A DNA stretch of 64,000 nt, from positions 186,001 to 250,000 of the forward strand of contig BDSL01000039.1 in assembly GCA_003116995.1 (NCBI GenBank), written 5' to 3'. Below the pieces are notes generated by a model. It had not been told where the DNA came from and did no database searches. It saw only the letters and a list, made by a program, of their open reading frames with translations. This DNA comes from Yamagishiella unicocca (taxonomy: Eukaryota; Chlorophyta; Chlorophyceae; Chlamydomonadales; Volvocaceae). The position numbers and the translations under genes were made by a program. Of the stretch, positions 42,670-54,700 are shown in pieces (positions within the stretch are counted from its first letter, which is position 1; each line of letters opens with the position of its first letter).

Positions 42670-45600
42670 ATGGAAACGGAGGTTCTCCATGCAAAGGTGG
42701 ACGTTCCGGACACTGTGGCCGACACCGTCCCAGAGATGATTGTAGCGAGTGCAGAGGCCGCAGAGGTTCTCCCCATGGAAGGCACCACTACTGCTACCGT
42801 CACCTTGAGCCACTTGGTGCAGCCCAAGGCGCTGCTTTCCAGCGCTACACCAACCGCCATTGCGGACCGACCCACCACTTCCGTCAAGACCTGGGTGACC
42901 GGCCCTGACGGCTCCCTGTGTTTCCCGGAGCTAGACGACCAGGACTTTGCCTTGCCGGTCCTCTCAGCTGACAAGGCCCCCCTGGCGGTGTGCATCAGCG
43001 GTGGCGGCTTCCGGGCCACCACCCTGGCCCTGGGCTGGATGAGGGCGCTGCACCACTTGGAAGTGCTTAAGCAGGTCAAGTACATGAGCACCGTTTCGGG
43101 TGAGCAGGCCACTCCGGTGTAGGCTGCTGGGGACTTGGCATGGCTTCGGCATTAAAGGGGCCTGGCTCCAAGCAATCCAACGCAGCCAGCCGACATACAC
43201 GGCGTGCCGTGTCATGGCACGCCGGCGCGTCCTCCTCGCTTCGTCGATTTTGCATTAGGGACGTTTTCCTTATTATTGATATGCTGTGACGTGGGGGCAG
43301 TGCTGTCGTGCTTCAGGTTGCAGGATCAGATGATCAGTATGTTTGGTGGCACCAGGTGCCCCTTACCTTCATTTCCCCTGGGCGCCGGATTTGCTTGCTG
43401 AATTCCAATCATCCTACCGTGCGGGGATGGCCTCCGGCGATCTCCGGCCCCCAATTTCTGCGCTGCTGCTGATCAGGTTCGGCGTGGTTCGGCGCCGCGC
43501 TGTCATTCCAGGAAGTGGCCGACGTGGGGGAGTTCCTGGGGACGTACCTGCCGCCCGAGATGTGCACTCTGGAAGCGCTCCAGCAGGTGAGCCGGAGGTA
43601 GGGGTAACTGTTCCAGGGGGTTCCAGACCAAAAGGTAGGAGGGTGGATAGCGAGGGAATCGCGGAGAGGAAATCGCACAGCAGAGGCCGAATGCGTGATA
43701 GCTGGACCGGCCTGTGCTTACCACACCTGGAGGCTACCTGGCCTGATTGCTACTGTAATCTGCAGGGCCCAACATAGCCCTCTTCCATGCCCCTTCATCC
43801 CCTGCCACACGTGCGTGAGCGCCTCTTGTGCGAATACAGCTGGCCTTCGGTCGGTGATCGATCTTCCTCCGCAACATGAAACATGTTGCCTTTTGGTCAG
43901 GAACTTACTACCGTATCACGTGTATCACCTACTTTGGCCACCTCCATGTATAGACCTGCTGCGCGCGTTTGGGTTGCGCTTGGCCAGCTAGCTACGAAGC
44001 TAACCCGCCCGCTTCCTTCCGCCCACCCGCGCTTGCTCCTGCCTACCGCTCCGACCGCACCGAACAGGTGGGTGTCAAGGGCCGCAGCTACGCCGCCGCC
44101 GTGGCAGACGCCGTGCCCATCATTGACTTCCTCAAGAGTGTCGGAACGGCCATGACCGAAGAGGAGGTGAGTCGCCTGATTATTAGTGTATGTATCACAT
44201 CACGCCGGCCGTAGCCTGGTGTGTGTTAAGGGGAACACGGCACTGAGGGGCTTCCGCTCCCGCTATACTCCCCCTATACTCCTTACTCCACCGCTATCCC
44301 GGTTGGTCGTCCATCTTCTTCGAACAACGAGTCGCCTGGTACTTGATGCAACATGGTGTGACGCAACCCAGCATGACTCGGTGCGGCAGAGTGCCCAACG
44401 CCCTTTCCATTCCTCAGGGTCCGAACTAGGACCGACCCAGTTGATAAGAGGCTGACACTTGAATACAAATGCCGATACGAACGCACGCGGTGTTGCTTCT
44501 CCAGGCGCGAGGCTGGACCCGGGCCATGGCGAAGGCCTTCCTAGAGCCATTCGGCCTGGGTGAGATCAACAAGAGCACCGTCACTGCGGCCGGAACGAAG
44601 GTATGGCGCGGGCAGGGAGCTGCTGCCTGCCTGCGAGCTGGGCTCGCAGGGGGCTCGCAGGCGGCCCGCAGGCGGGATGGATGGTTAGGCTGATAGGATA
44701 CGGTCCGACCAGCAGCAGCTGAGCGCTGGATGCCTGATGATGGCGCCGATTTACTTCGAAGACTGACAAACACGGTGGTGCCTCGTGAGATGGCTAACGC
44801 ATACGATTACAGCGGGCAGCCCAGCAGAGAGGCTGCGAGGCCAATTGGCAATAAAAGGCGGTCCATTTCGCATACTTTGCATCTCAAGAGTATTCTACTT
44901 TCAACGCCTCGTCTTCCCGCTGCTGACCCCGCTTCTTTCTCGTGCTGCCCTGGCTGCAATCGTTAGGGCAACGTGCACTTGTCGGTTGCGGAGCGGGCAG
45001 GCCAGGTTGGACGGGACACCGTTTACACCGCCAAACTGGACGAGCTGCCGTACCCCATCATCGGCCAGGTACGGTATGTGAGGTGCTAGCTCTGGGGCTA
45101 GGAGGAAGGCTATATCTTCCTCGCGTCGTGGATCGTAGGTGTTATAAAGCTGCCCTCAAAACACAAGTGCAACCCCTCGCGTGTTGCGGGTCGATAGCCT
45201 AGCTGTTAGGTCCAACGGTGGTTATGGGTCGTAAAACGGTTGTTTGTGACATCCAGGTGCAGTGTCAGCCCAGCAACAACCCAACCGTCTTGCCGCCGCC
45301 GCCCTTGGCCGCTGCCTGCTGAGATTAGGTGCTGATGGTGCCGGACGACAAGACGTCCGCGCTGTATTACCCCTTCGAGTGGACCCCGCTGTACAGCGGC
45401 TGCCCGGTGCCGTACGCCACTGAGCCGAAGCTTGGCGGCGGCTGGGTGGAGACGGTGGGCTTGAACGCGTCGCTCGTTGCCAAGGTGCGTATCGTACGTG
45501 GAAATAACAGGGACACACAGTCTTTTAGTAACTTCAAAAACAAATTTTTAAGAGCACAAAAATATTGTTAGGTCTGGAAGTGGCGTTATTACTCGGACAC

Positions 45601-48564
45601 GACGTCGAATATCATTACATCACGAGCCGTACTCCTTTCCTCCCCTTGGCCCCACGCGAAACTCCACTGCTGCAGCCGGACGCTGTCGAGCACGGCGCTG
45701 CGCAGGTGCTAGTTCGCCCCATCGGCCCAGCCTCCCTGGGTGAGGCCATTGGCATCAGCTCCGCCTACAACAGCTACAAGTGGAAGCTGGGGAAGAACGC
45801 ACTGGAGAAGTGGGCCCACAAACTCCTCGGCTTCCACACAGCCCAGTACTTCGATCTCCAGGTAGGCCCTGCCGGTATCGACGACCCATGATAGTATGTA
45901 GGGATGGGTGAGGGTGTCTCAAGATGATGGTTGTGTGTTGAGTAATACCAGGCGTTATGCTTGTCCTTCCATTTGGTGGCAGTTTCATTTCAGCGTGGGA
46001 AAGGTGGACTACAAGATACCATGCATTGGGTCCGTGAGTCAGCAGGGACATTGCGTCGGCAGGAGTCCGTCGTTGGGCGCACCTTTCTTCCCTGTCCCTT
46101 CGCGCACATCTATCTGTAGCTAAACACGGTTGTATCGGTCAACTACAGGACTGGTCGACCAACACCCTTGCTCTCGCCGATGGCGGCGGCACCGACCTGT
46201 TCGGCCTCTACCCCGCACTCCGGCGCAAGGTGTCCAACGTCATGGTGCTCATGGCGAACGGGTGTGTAGCGTGACCGAACGCGCGGCGGGAAGCATCTAG
46301 ACGCGGGGGATGGAAGCATCTAGACGCGGTAAATAGATGGAAGCATCTAGACGCGCATTTCGAGAATCGCCGCCCAGCTGCTGATATCACCCTTCAGCTA
46401 CCATTGACGCCGACAGTGCACACCTGAGCCTCGGGCCAGGCCTGGAGGAGTGCACGTGTCAGAAGAGGCAAGCTGCTGCGCTCCTATGGGCGGGATGTAG
46501 GAGTAGTCCTTCAAATTGGGCGGCCACAGCGCAACCTACGTGTAGTTGGCCCCCACATGTATATATCCAGGTAGATAGGGATGGGGGGGAAAACTTTTTT
46601 ATAACAGCATTAGTCCAGGCTTTCAGACCAGCCTTCCTTCACCGCCTGGTCCTGGCTCGATGTCCCGCTCCCTTGTCCTTGCCTGCCCTGCCTATCCATC
46701 ATAGGAAGGAAATGGACGACTACGACGCTTTCGCCCGGTACATGCGGGAGCTGCCCGGGGTGAGAGGGCTGGGTGGCATGGGTGGGCGAGAGTCTCATGG
46801 TGGCCAGGCGTTGCTGACTACTGCCGGCCGCAGTAGTGGTTGTCAAAGCGTCGGCAATGCCGTTGACGGAACACGCTGACCAAACACTTCGCGAAGCCCT
46901 TGCCTTGTGCGGACTGCTGCTGCGTGTCGCAATGCTGATGCGGCCGCAAAGTTCCCATTTGTCCTGCAACTTACAAATGTCTCTGATTCCCGTTTCTTCC
47001 TACACCTCCAACGCAGCTCTTCGGCTGTTGTCCGGAGAACCCCGACGACAAGAACGGCCTGGCGCCTGCGGAATACAACAAGCAGCGCCAGGTGGGGGGC
47101 TGTTTGCTGGGGAGGACGAGTGGGAGTGGTGACAGGCGCATCTTTGGATCCATGGACCGCTGTTACTTGTTGGGCTTCCCCACAAATGGATCCCGAATGG
47201 ATTCCGTCGGAACCTTACCCAGCCGGACGTCTGAACCCTGCTTGCTCTGAGCTCACATCGCATCGGACGCCTGCTAGGTGCATCAGACGCCTGCTAGGTG
47301 CCCGGTCTGACCCCTGCCGCCCGCCTTCCTGATCGTCGCGCCGCAGGTGTTCGCCACGGAGGGCCACAGGGAACTGTACGACGCCTTGGTGGCGAAGAAG
47401 GCGGCTGGCGAGCCGGCCGTGCACGTTGCCGAGTACGAGGTACGTGCCGTACCCATCGCTCCCTGCTGGCTCCCTTGTCCCGGCAGCGTCCCGTTTCGGA
47501 AGCGCACCACACGCACCACGTAACTTCGCATCATTCAAATCGACGGTAGGAATGTTGGGATGTTGGTTATGAAAATGTCGGCCAATTAAGACGCTCGGAA
47601 GGCAGCTAGGCTTGATACCTATGTGCTTGCGGAGATGAACAGCACATCCAGAACTCAAGGCAAGTGCCATGAGCACTTGCGGAGATTCGCTCGCAACAGC
47701 TGTCCGCCGCGTCCACAGGCCGCGCCCGGGTCGCCCCCCACCGTCCGTGTCCGGTACATCTCACCTACAGCAACCGCGCCCTCCACACTCCCCCTCCATC
47801 CGCCTGCCCCCCATGCACGTCCCTCCATTGCCCTGTCTTGCTTATCCTATTGGCGCCACATACACCCTTACTTGACAGGTGCTGGGCTGCCCTGCCATGG
47901 GCATCAAGGGCGGCTGGCGGGTGCGCGTCATGTGGGTGATGAACGAGAAGCAGTCGCAATGGGAGGCGGCGCTGCCCGAAGAGACCCGGAAGAAGCTGGA
48001 CAAGGAGCGGACGTGCGAGGCCGACAAGGTGTGATCGTGTAGTTGTGGGATCAGATCAGTCCGTTTTGGGTGGCCAGCTAACAAGGCGCAGCAGCCACGT
48101 ATCCAAGTCCGGCTCGATACGCCTGCGGTGTGTCGCCACCTAGCGACCAGCCAGCCGCAACCTGAAGCACGTACGTCTGCCAGGATGGCATATCTGCATA
48201 ACCCGTATAGCTGCGACTGGTGTTGATGACAAGGCTTCCCGCCTGCGAGCGTGGTTAGCTCACTCTCCACCCCCATCTACTCCGGCTCCCCTCCTGCGGC
48301 CTAACAACCCTGCCTTGTTGTTCTTGCTGCCGTCCTTGTTCCATGTGTCCACAGGACCTCGAGGCACGCAACCCGCTGGACGCCGTCACGTTCCGCGAGT
48401 TCCCGCTCATCAACACCATGGCGCTCGACTACAGCCCCGAACTGGTGAGCCTCATGGCCAACCACGCAGCATGGATGCTGGTGCGCAACAAGGACCTGGT
48501 GTTGTCGATGTTGGGAGCAGCACCCACGACGTCGCCGACGCCCGAGGCTACCGTGCCTCCGTAG
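42670..48564 (+). CDS. Cytosolic phospholipase A2-like lipase, 13 exons, complete
   Basis: Lysophospholipase/cPLA2 catalytic-domain protein that should hydrolyse acyl esters of phospholipids with a Ser-Asp dyad. Exons: 42670-43099, 43477-43586, 44068-44166, 44505-44600, 44967-45068, 45329-45484, 45706-45861, 46149-46261, 46705-46759, 47017-47091, 47347-47439, 47879-48028, 48355-48564. All phases close, giving 614 aa. The oxyanion-hole motif is ISGGGFRA (Gly111-Arg115). The nucleophile motif YMSTVSGSAWFG is split by intron 1 (Ser143), and LADGGGTDLFG supplies the catalytic Asp (about 394). The start is METEVLHAKV. The first ~100 residues are Thr/Ala/Val-rich with no recognisable C2 domain and no signal peptide, so a soluble protein is likely. 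The C-terminal part matches the family end: TFREFPLINT with DYSPELVSLMANHAAWML. Introns lack long minisatellites, unlike the neighbouring genes. Confidence 0.92.
46262..46360. repeat. Short 17-bp triplication in lipase intron
   Basis: GGAAGCATCTAGACGCG occurs three times within 80 bp, each a potential XbaI-like TCTAGA site, in the intron between 46261 and 46705. Confidence 0.9.
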
Positions 48565-51500
48565 CGCTTTGGAACTAGCTAACGGTCCCCAACGAAACCA
48601 GGGAACTAGTTAACGGTTTCCAACTAAGCCAGGTCGGGACGAGACATGCCGGTTGCCATTTCTCAGGCAACAACAGCCTCCAGGGCCCTCGCTCGTGGCG
48701 CAGAAGATTAAGGCGGACGCAGGGGAAACGGTGGCGGAGGCACGTACGCGACCTGGGTCGGTTTTCGGACATGCATGCGGCAGCAATTAACTTCTGCTCC
48801 GTCTTTTCGTTGTTACAACATCCTGATGCATGCACATCGCCCTTATCTGTGATTTTTTTAATCGTGGATTTTGCATTCGGGGCAGGCACTGGGCAGGTCA
48901 CTGTCTATGGCCTACGTGCGCGGCTTGCTGACTTCGTGCATCTGTGTTCGTCGCGCGATGCCCGGCAGGGTCGATGGGCCATCGACTGCGTGTGTGCAGC
49001 AGTTAGAAAGTCCCTAGTCCAGGGAATCGTAGCGCGTCGCAGTGCAAGCTCGTTATTGTGGGGTCTTCAAACATGGCACCAACGTTTGGACGACTATTGC
49101 GGCGGCCGGGGACTCTGGGAGACGAGCAGACGTCTGGCAGTGCAGGATGCTCGGACCTAACAGCATGGCATAGACACGGCAAAGGCAGGCAGCGAAAAGC
49201 GCCTGGCAATGTTGGACAATGTTGGGCACAGCGTCTGAAGATGTGGAGAAACCGTCTTTGGACCAAGCGTCTGGCAATGCTGGCACCCGAGACGAGGGAG
49301 GCAAGCTTTATTTATATTAACATATTGAGGCATTGTATCACAACCGCAGGATGGTGTGTAAAATAAAGCCGCAGGTCTACGCTGGCTTAGGATAAGTCGA
49401 ACGTTAGATGGATCGGTGAGGGCAGCGGTTTTCGTCCAGTTTCGTCATTGAATCCAAACCCTGAACCCGTAATTAAGAGTCCCAATCTAAGGTTCGTCCG
49501 TCCTCGTTGTGCTCGTGGCCATCTTACCGGGATTACGCATGCGATTCATGCTCGGCAAACATGTTTCAGTCACTTGCAAATACAGAGACAGGCCAAAGAG
49601 CCCAGCAAAGTGCAGCTTGCGCACGGCGCATGCTCGCGAGTGACACACATCTAGTTACACGCCCAGCCACAGAGTGTTTAAAAACATTGCTTGCGTTCAA
49701 AACGCCGGAGAGTATTTGTACGTTTTCGCAACTACGGCCCATGTTCGGGGTTTCTGGTGGTTTGCCGTGCCTCGGTCGGGTGGTTCTTTCCTTCTTCCTG
49801 CCTCTCGCTTAGTGTCAGGCGATGCGCCCAATGGCTCTATCATTCCCCTTATCCTGGGCTCGCCCCAGCTCGCCTCAGGCACTGCAACATCTATTAAACA
49901 TGCAATGGGCAGACAGTCATTCGCCGTTTCAGGTACCCAGTGCCCTGACCCTAACCCAGACATGCTGGCGAACCGCGAACAAGGGGCTACCTGCTACCAG
50001 CAGAACTCCATTCAGCACAAGTACAGCAACTTCGCCACATGTCACCAAACTTTTATTGTGGGCTCTTTAAGTTGTGTACCGTCATGTGCCTTCCGAGGCT
50101 TTCCTGTGCTCCTCGGGGCGTCTGCTGGGTTCAGCCCCGGCTGTCGTATGGTGAGGCCCGGCATGGGCCTTTCTTCTTGTCCTGGGTTGCGCCCGGGCTT
50201 GAGGACACTGTAACATCTCATCATCATATGACTGAATCTCTTAATTTGTCGCATGCTACCGCTCGTACGGAGGGATGCTCCCCGGAGCCGGGAGAGGTCC
50301 CTGAGTGTCCCTGCCGATCCGTACCGCTGGTCCGTAACGGATGTGTGGCATCCGATCCTGCGAGCTAGGGAGCGAACAGCAGCGTCTTAACCCTTTCACT
50401 GACGGCAGTCAGCCCCTATTTACCAGCCCCGCGTCAGCATTAACGTCTCGTCCCCAATGTGGAGGGCGCAAGGTTAGTTAGGACAGGATCCTTCCCAATC
50501 ACCCTTATACGTAAGGGTACTCTATCGGCCCCTGTCAGTCTTGCACTATCTCCCCATCCCGGCCAGATCCGGAGGGATGCAGGTGTCGGAGGGCGCAAGG
50601 GTAGGGGAGCGCCGGGGCCATTAAACCGCTAAAGGCCCCCGCGATAACGTGCAAACACTCCAACACAATGAGGAATTCTGTGTTCGCTACTGCCGCGATA
50701 TGGGGCACGATATCTATCTGATCGCGCGCAGTTCTTCCTGTACTGCAATAATAATACCCCTTATTAAGCGAGTAATAATGTAATATGACCATCAGGAGCA
50801 ATCGCTATTCTGAATACATTTTGGGTGGGCTATGCAGCCCTTTGCTGTTGCTATTGTTCACATGCTCATGGGCCGTACGTGGACTAACTTTAGTGTGGCC
50901 GGGCGCCCCATCGCGAGGCCCTTTAACTCCGTCCTGGCTATGAAACCAGAACTGCCCAGACCAAGTTATAGTGCGGGTGGGTAGTCTTCGCAATGATTTC
51001 TGCACGACGCAGTAATTTGAATGCGACCGACATCGTACCAGACGGTCAACGCATAAGGCATAACCAGACATGGCCGATGGCCCCCAAAGCCGCCGCATGC
51101 ACATGGACATATGCAGTTGAAGTCTTGCGGCGTTGAGTCCAATCGTCATAAATACACTACCGCTGTACCGCAACTCATCCAGTGATTGTGTACTTTCGCC
51201 CAAGAAACCTCAGCAATTGTAAACAACTTGTATGTATGGGTGATTCCATCAACGATTGTAAGTAGCTATTATGTTCCACGCTTCCACCTTCCACCCCTTC
51301 AAGTATGTACGGTAGCTGCTCTCGTCCAAAGGTGCTCGTTGTGTTCGTGTAATCATTGGAATATCGCTTGAAAGGCGTCGTATGTTATTCGCTGTAAACC
51401 CCGTAACTCTCGTTTTCTTCCGCCCTTTCATGTGTACGACAGGTCTCGTCCATGGGTGCCCCTTTGTTCGTATAAGCCTTGTATCACCGCAATGCATAGC

Positions 51501-51746
51501 TTGACAGGAGTTGAAATTAACCCTGTGGCTTACCTCGCGACTGCATTCCATTGTAGAGACACCGCAGTACATTTTAGCATGCCGGCGCTGGTCCAAGGCA
51601 CTAATGCCCTATTGTTTTGACAATGCATACCTTGTAGTATACATATGAGGCGCAGTCGCCAGCATTACTTTTGGGTGTAAAAGGCAATGGTGCCAGAGGT
51701 GTCCTTCTGCGGCTATAGAATGCGGTCTCTTTTCGCCTCGCTGTAA
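48565..51746. other. Intergenic region
   Basis: Includes the lipase 3' UTR, a diverged copy of the dispersed TGCCCGATGG family at about 49815-49895, and AT-richer DNA towards 50.6-51.7 kb upstream of the kinase gene. Short ORFs on both strands have no motif or splice support. Confidence 0.55.
49357..49361 (+). terminator. Candidate TGTAA poly(A) signal for lipase gene
   Basis: TGTAA in an AT-rich context about 790 bp after the lipase stop codon, followed by AATAAAG. Confidence 0.35.
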
Positions 51747-54700
51747 ATGCGGGCCATGTCTCCTGGCGTAGTACAGCTAGCGGAGTTCTTCATCCGTCAG
51801 CTTCCACTTCTGCTAGTTCTGCTAGGGAGCTTGGACCGGTTTGCTGAAGGGCAGGCCGTAGACTGCTCCACAATATTAAAGGCCTCTCAAACGAGTCTCA
51901 GTTCCCTGCAACCCTGCGTTGCGAGCTCGGCTGGTGTCCCAGTTGTTCTCGATGGCTCCCGGCGCTTTGTTTCTCCTGCGGGCGCACCGCGCCAAGTCTT
52001 GGACTTGGCTTTCCTGGCATCACCCGTTCTGCTCCTGACTCCTGGTAAGTGCGACCGCGCTTAAAGCCACTGATGCGGTGCAAGCTTAACCGTGGCGTGC
52101 CGATGTACAGGAGCTTCCGTGGAGATATTGTCAGCAAAGTTAACTGGGGTGCGCCTGGCCACGCCTACATCGGTTTCAATGCGACTGCTATTAGCAGTCT
52201 CGGTGCAACCCACTGCCTCGCTGCTCCTTAGCGACGTTCTGCTTGAGACGGACTGTGCAACGCTTACTCAGTATCAGCAATGGTACAGAGATACTCATCC
52301 AGAAAACGTGACATTGGTGAGGAAGTCTCCGGGAGGGCTCGGCGGGTAGCCTGGGGACATTGTGTGAGGTGGCAAGTGGCCTGTCCAATGCCAGATTTAG
52401 GGGCGCCGCAAACGGTAAAAACATCGTCGTGCCAATCGGCGCGCTAGCCATGGGTGGACCCGTGCTATGCCACCTACTGCGTCGATGTGGGTCGGCCCTC
52501 GCCGTAGAGCGTGCGAGCGGAGACCGTGCGTTTTCCTGTGTACGGCAAGTGGGCGTCGTCGTGTTACGCCTTTCCCACCCTAAAACAACGCACGCAACGG
52601 CGGGCCCCTCGCTCCTCCTTGCGCCACATCGCCCGCGCTGCTCAGAGCGTTGACGGCGACCTGTTGTTTGGCTCCTGGCAGCAGCCGGGCAGCACCCTCA
52701 CGGGCTGCAACATAACCTGCTGGCGGCCGACGCCTGTCGTGCTTCTGCCGCGCGACGGCGGCGGCGCGTCCAGTATCCAGGTCCCGGTCGCTACCGACCT
52801 GGACTTCTACAACGCGCTGTCACTGGCCTCGTCATACCCCTCCGGTGACGTCACGGTGGTGCTGACGGCGGACGTGACGCTCAGCAATCCGCTTTGGGCG
52901 GCGCAGACCATCAACCTGTTGCGGAACATCACAATCGTGGGAGGAAACAGCAGCAGCGGTGGCGGCAGGAAGCCTCTCATGGATCTGCAGGCAGGGCTGC
53001 GGCGAAGGCGGGGAGGGGGCCGTGTGGGGAACCATGGGGCGGCAGCGGGAGGCGGGGGCTGCTGGGTGGGACGTGGCGGTGTGGAGGAGGAGGGAGGCAC
53101 TCGCGAGAGCGCAGCGGCGCTGCTCCTGCCCCTCCAGCGCAGCAGTAGCAGCAGCAACAACCACATAGTAAACGCATGGGGGCGGCGGCTGACTGGTGTA
53201 GGCGTGCATTCGGCTGTCACAACTCCAGGGGAAGGCGCAACCAGGGGTGTGTCTCGGGGTGTGCCATTGCGCGTCTGGTTATCCAGCCGTATGTCCTGGG
53301 TACTATGGCGCGAGACTTGCGTGGGAACGCGTTTCCTGTGAAATTTGCGACATGGACACTGCCCCGACGTGGTGCCCACTGTGGGGGAGGGTCACCGGGC
53401 ATTGGCGTGGGAGCGGGGAGGGCTACTGCCTGATGAAGCAGGGTGGCTGGGGGTGGGCTTGAGGACCGTGGCTGCGGGATGGCTGTTGGGGGGATGGCAT
53501 AGAAACCGTTTACGCGATAAGGACAGGATAGGGAGGGGAGGGGACAGCGAGGAGGCGAAATGCAGGGAAGAGGCAAAGGGTCGCCGCAGCCTCATGATCC
53601 GCTGCGAACCATTTCTCCGCGCCTCGCCTCGACCTCGCCCCTTGTCGCTTGCCTTTGCGCCCGCTGTGTCCCTAGCCCACGTGCATCTGATTACTGACCA
53701 CCGTCGCTCCACCTCCGTCGCTCCCTCCCTTCCCCCCGCCCCCTCTGTGTCCCCCCCCGATGTCCGAAGGCTATGCACACGCTACATTTCCCCAGTCGCG
53801 TTACCGGTTCTTTTATTGTAGCCCCCTCTCCCTCCTGTACGTTACAGGACCTGGTCGGCTGTATTGACATACGCGATAACGTGGTTCTATCGGTTGAGGG
53901 CGTGGCCTTCTGCAACACCGGGATGGTCTTCGGCGTAGCGGCCGTGCCGATGACCGGGCTGGGCCTGGTGTCGCCGTTCTTGTGGTTCTTCGACTACAAG
54001 CGGACCGTCTCGCTCACCAGGTGAGGGGGGACGCGCAAGAAGGAGGGGCGGGAGGGTGAGAGGAAACCCATCAACCGAGACCGGCGAAACAGAAGTACCA
54101 TCGCAGTTGGCAGCAGGCGGAAAGGGGGTGGCGTTGGGGCCGGGTTTCATCATGTGGCATCGGGGCGGCCACTCGTTCGTACAGCCGTGTATACCTAAGA
54201 GAAAGGAAGGCGTAGCTTGGATCCAAGCCGCAAAAGGGAGTAATGGGCGTTCCTTGGTTCCTTTATTGACGACATAATCATCATCCATCGTTGTAAGGAA
54301 GCCGTGCGGTAGGCAGGGAGTGGTGCTGGTGCGGTAGGCAGGGAGTCGCGCGGTTGTGCGCACTGGAAGAAGCCATGCCTGCATGCTGCGCCTGGGGTTG
54401 AGATAGGTGGCGTGGACTGCTGGTGTTTGAGACAGGTGGCGTGGGCTGCTGCTGGTTTAGGCAGGTGGCGTGGGCTGCTGGTGGTTTTAGGCAGGTGGCG
54501 TGGGCTGCTGGTGGTTTGGGCAGGTGGCGTGGGCTGCTGGTGGTTTAGGCAGGTGGCGTGGGCTGCTGGGTTTTAGGCTGATGGCGTCTGCCTGGTGCTG
54601 TGTTGGCTTTGGCGCTGCAGTCTGTCGGTTGCGGCAGCCCGACTGCTGGCGCCGCTGCAGGCACCGGTAAGGAACATCATGTCGCTACAGCTAGACGGAA

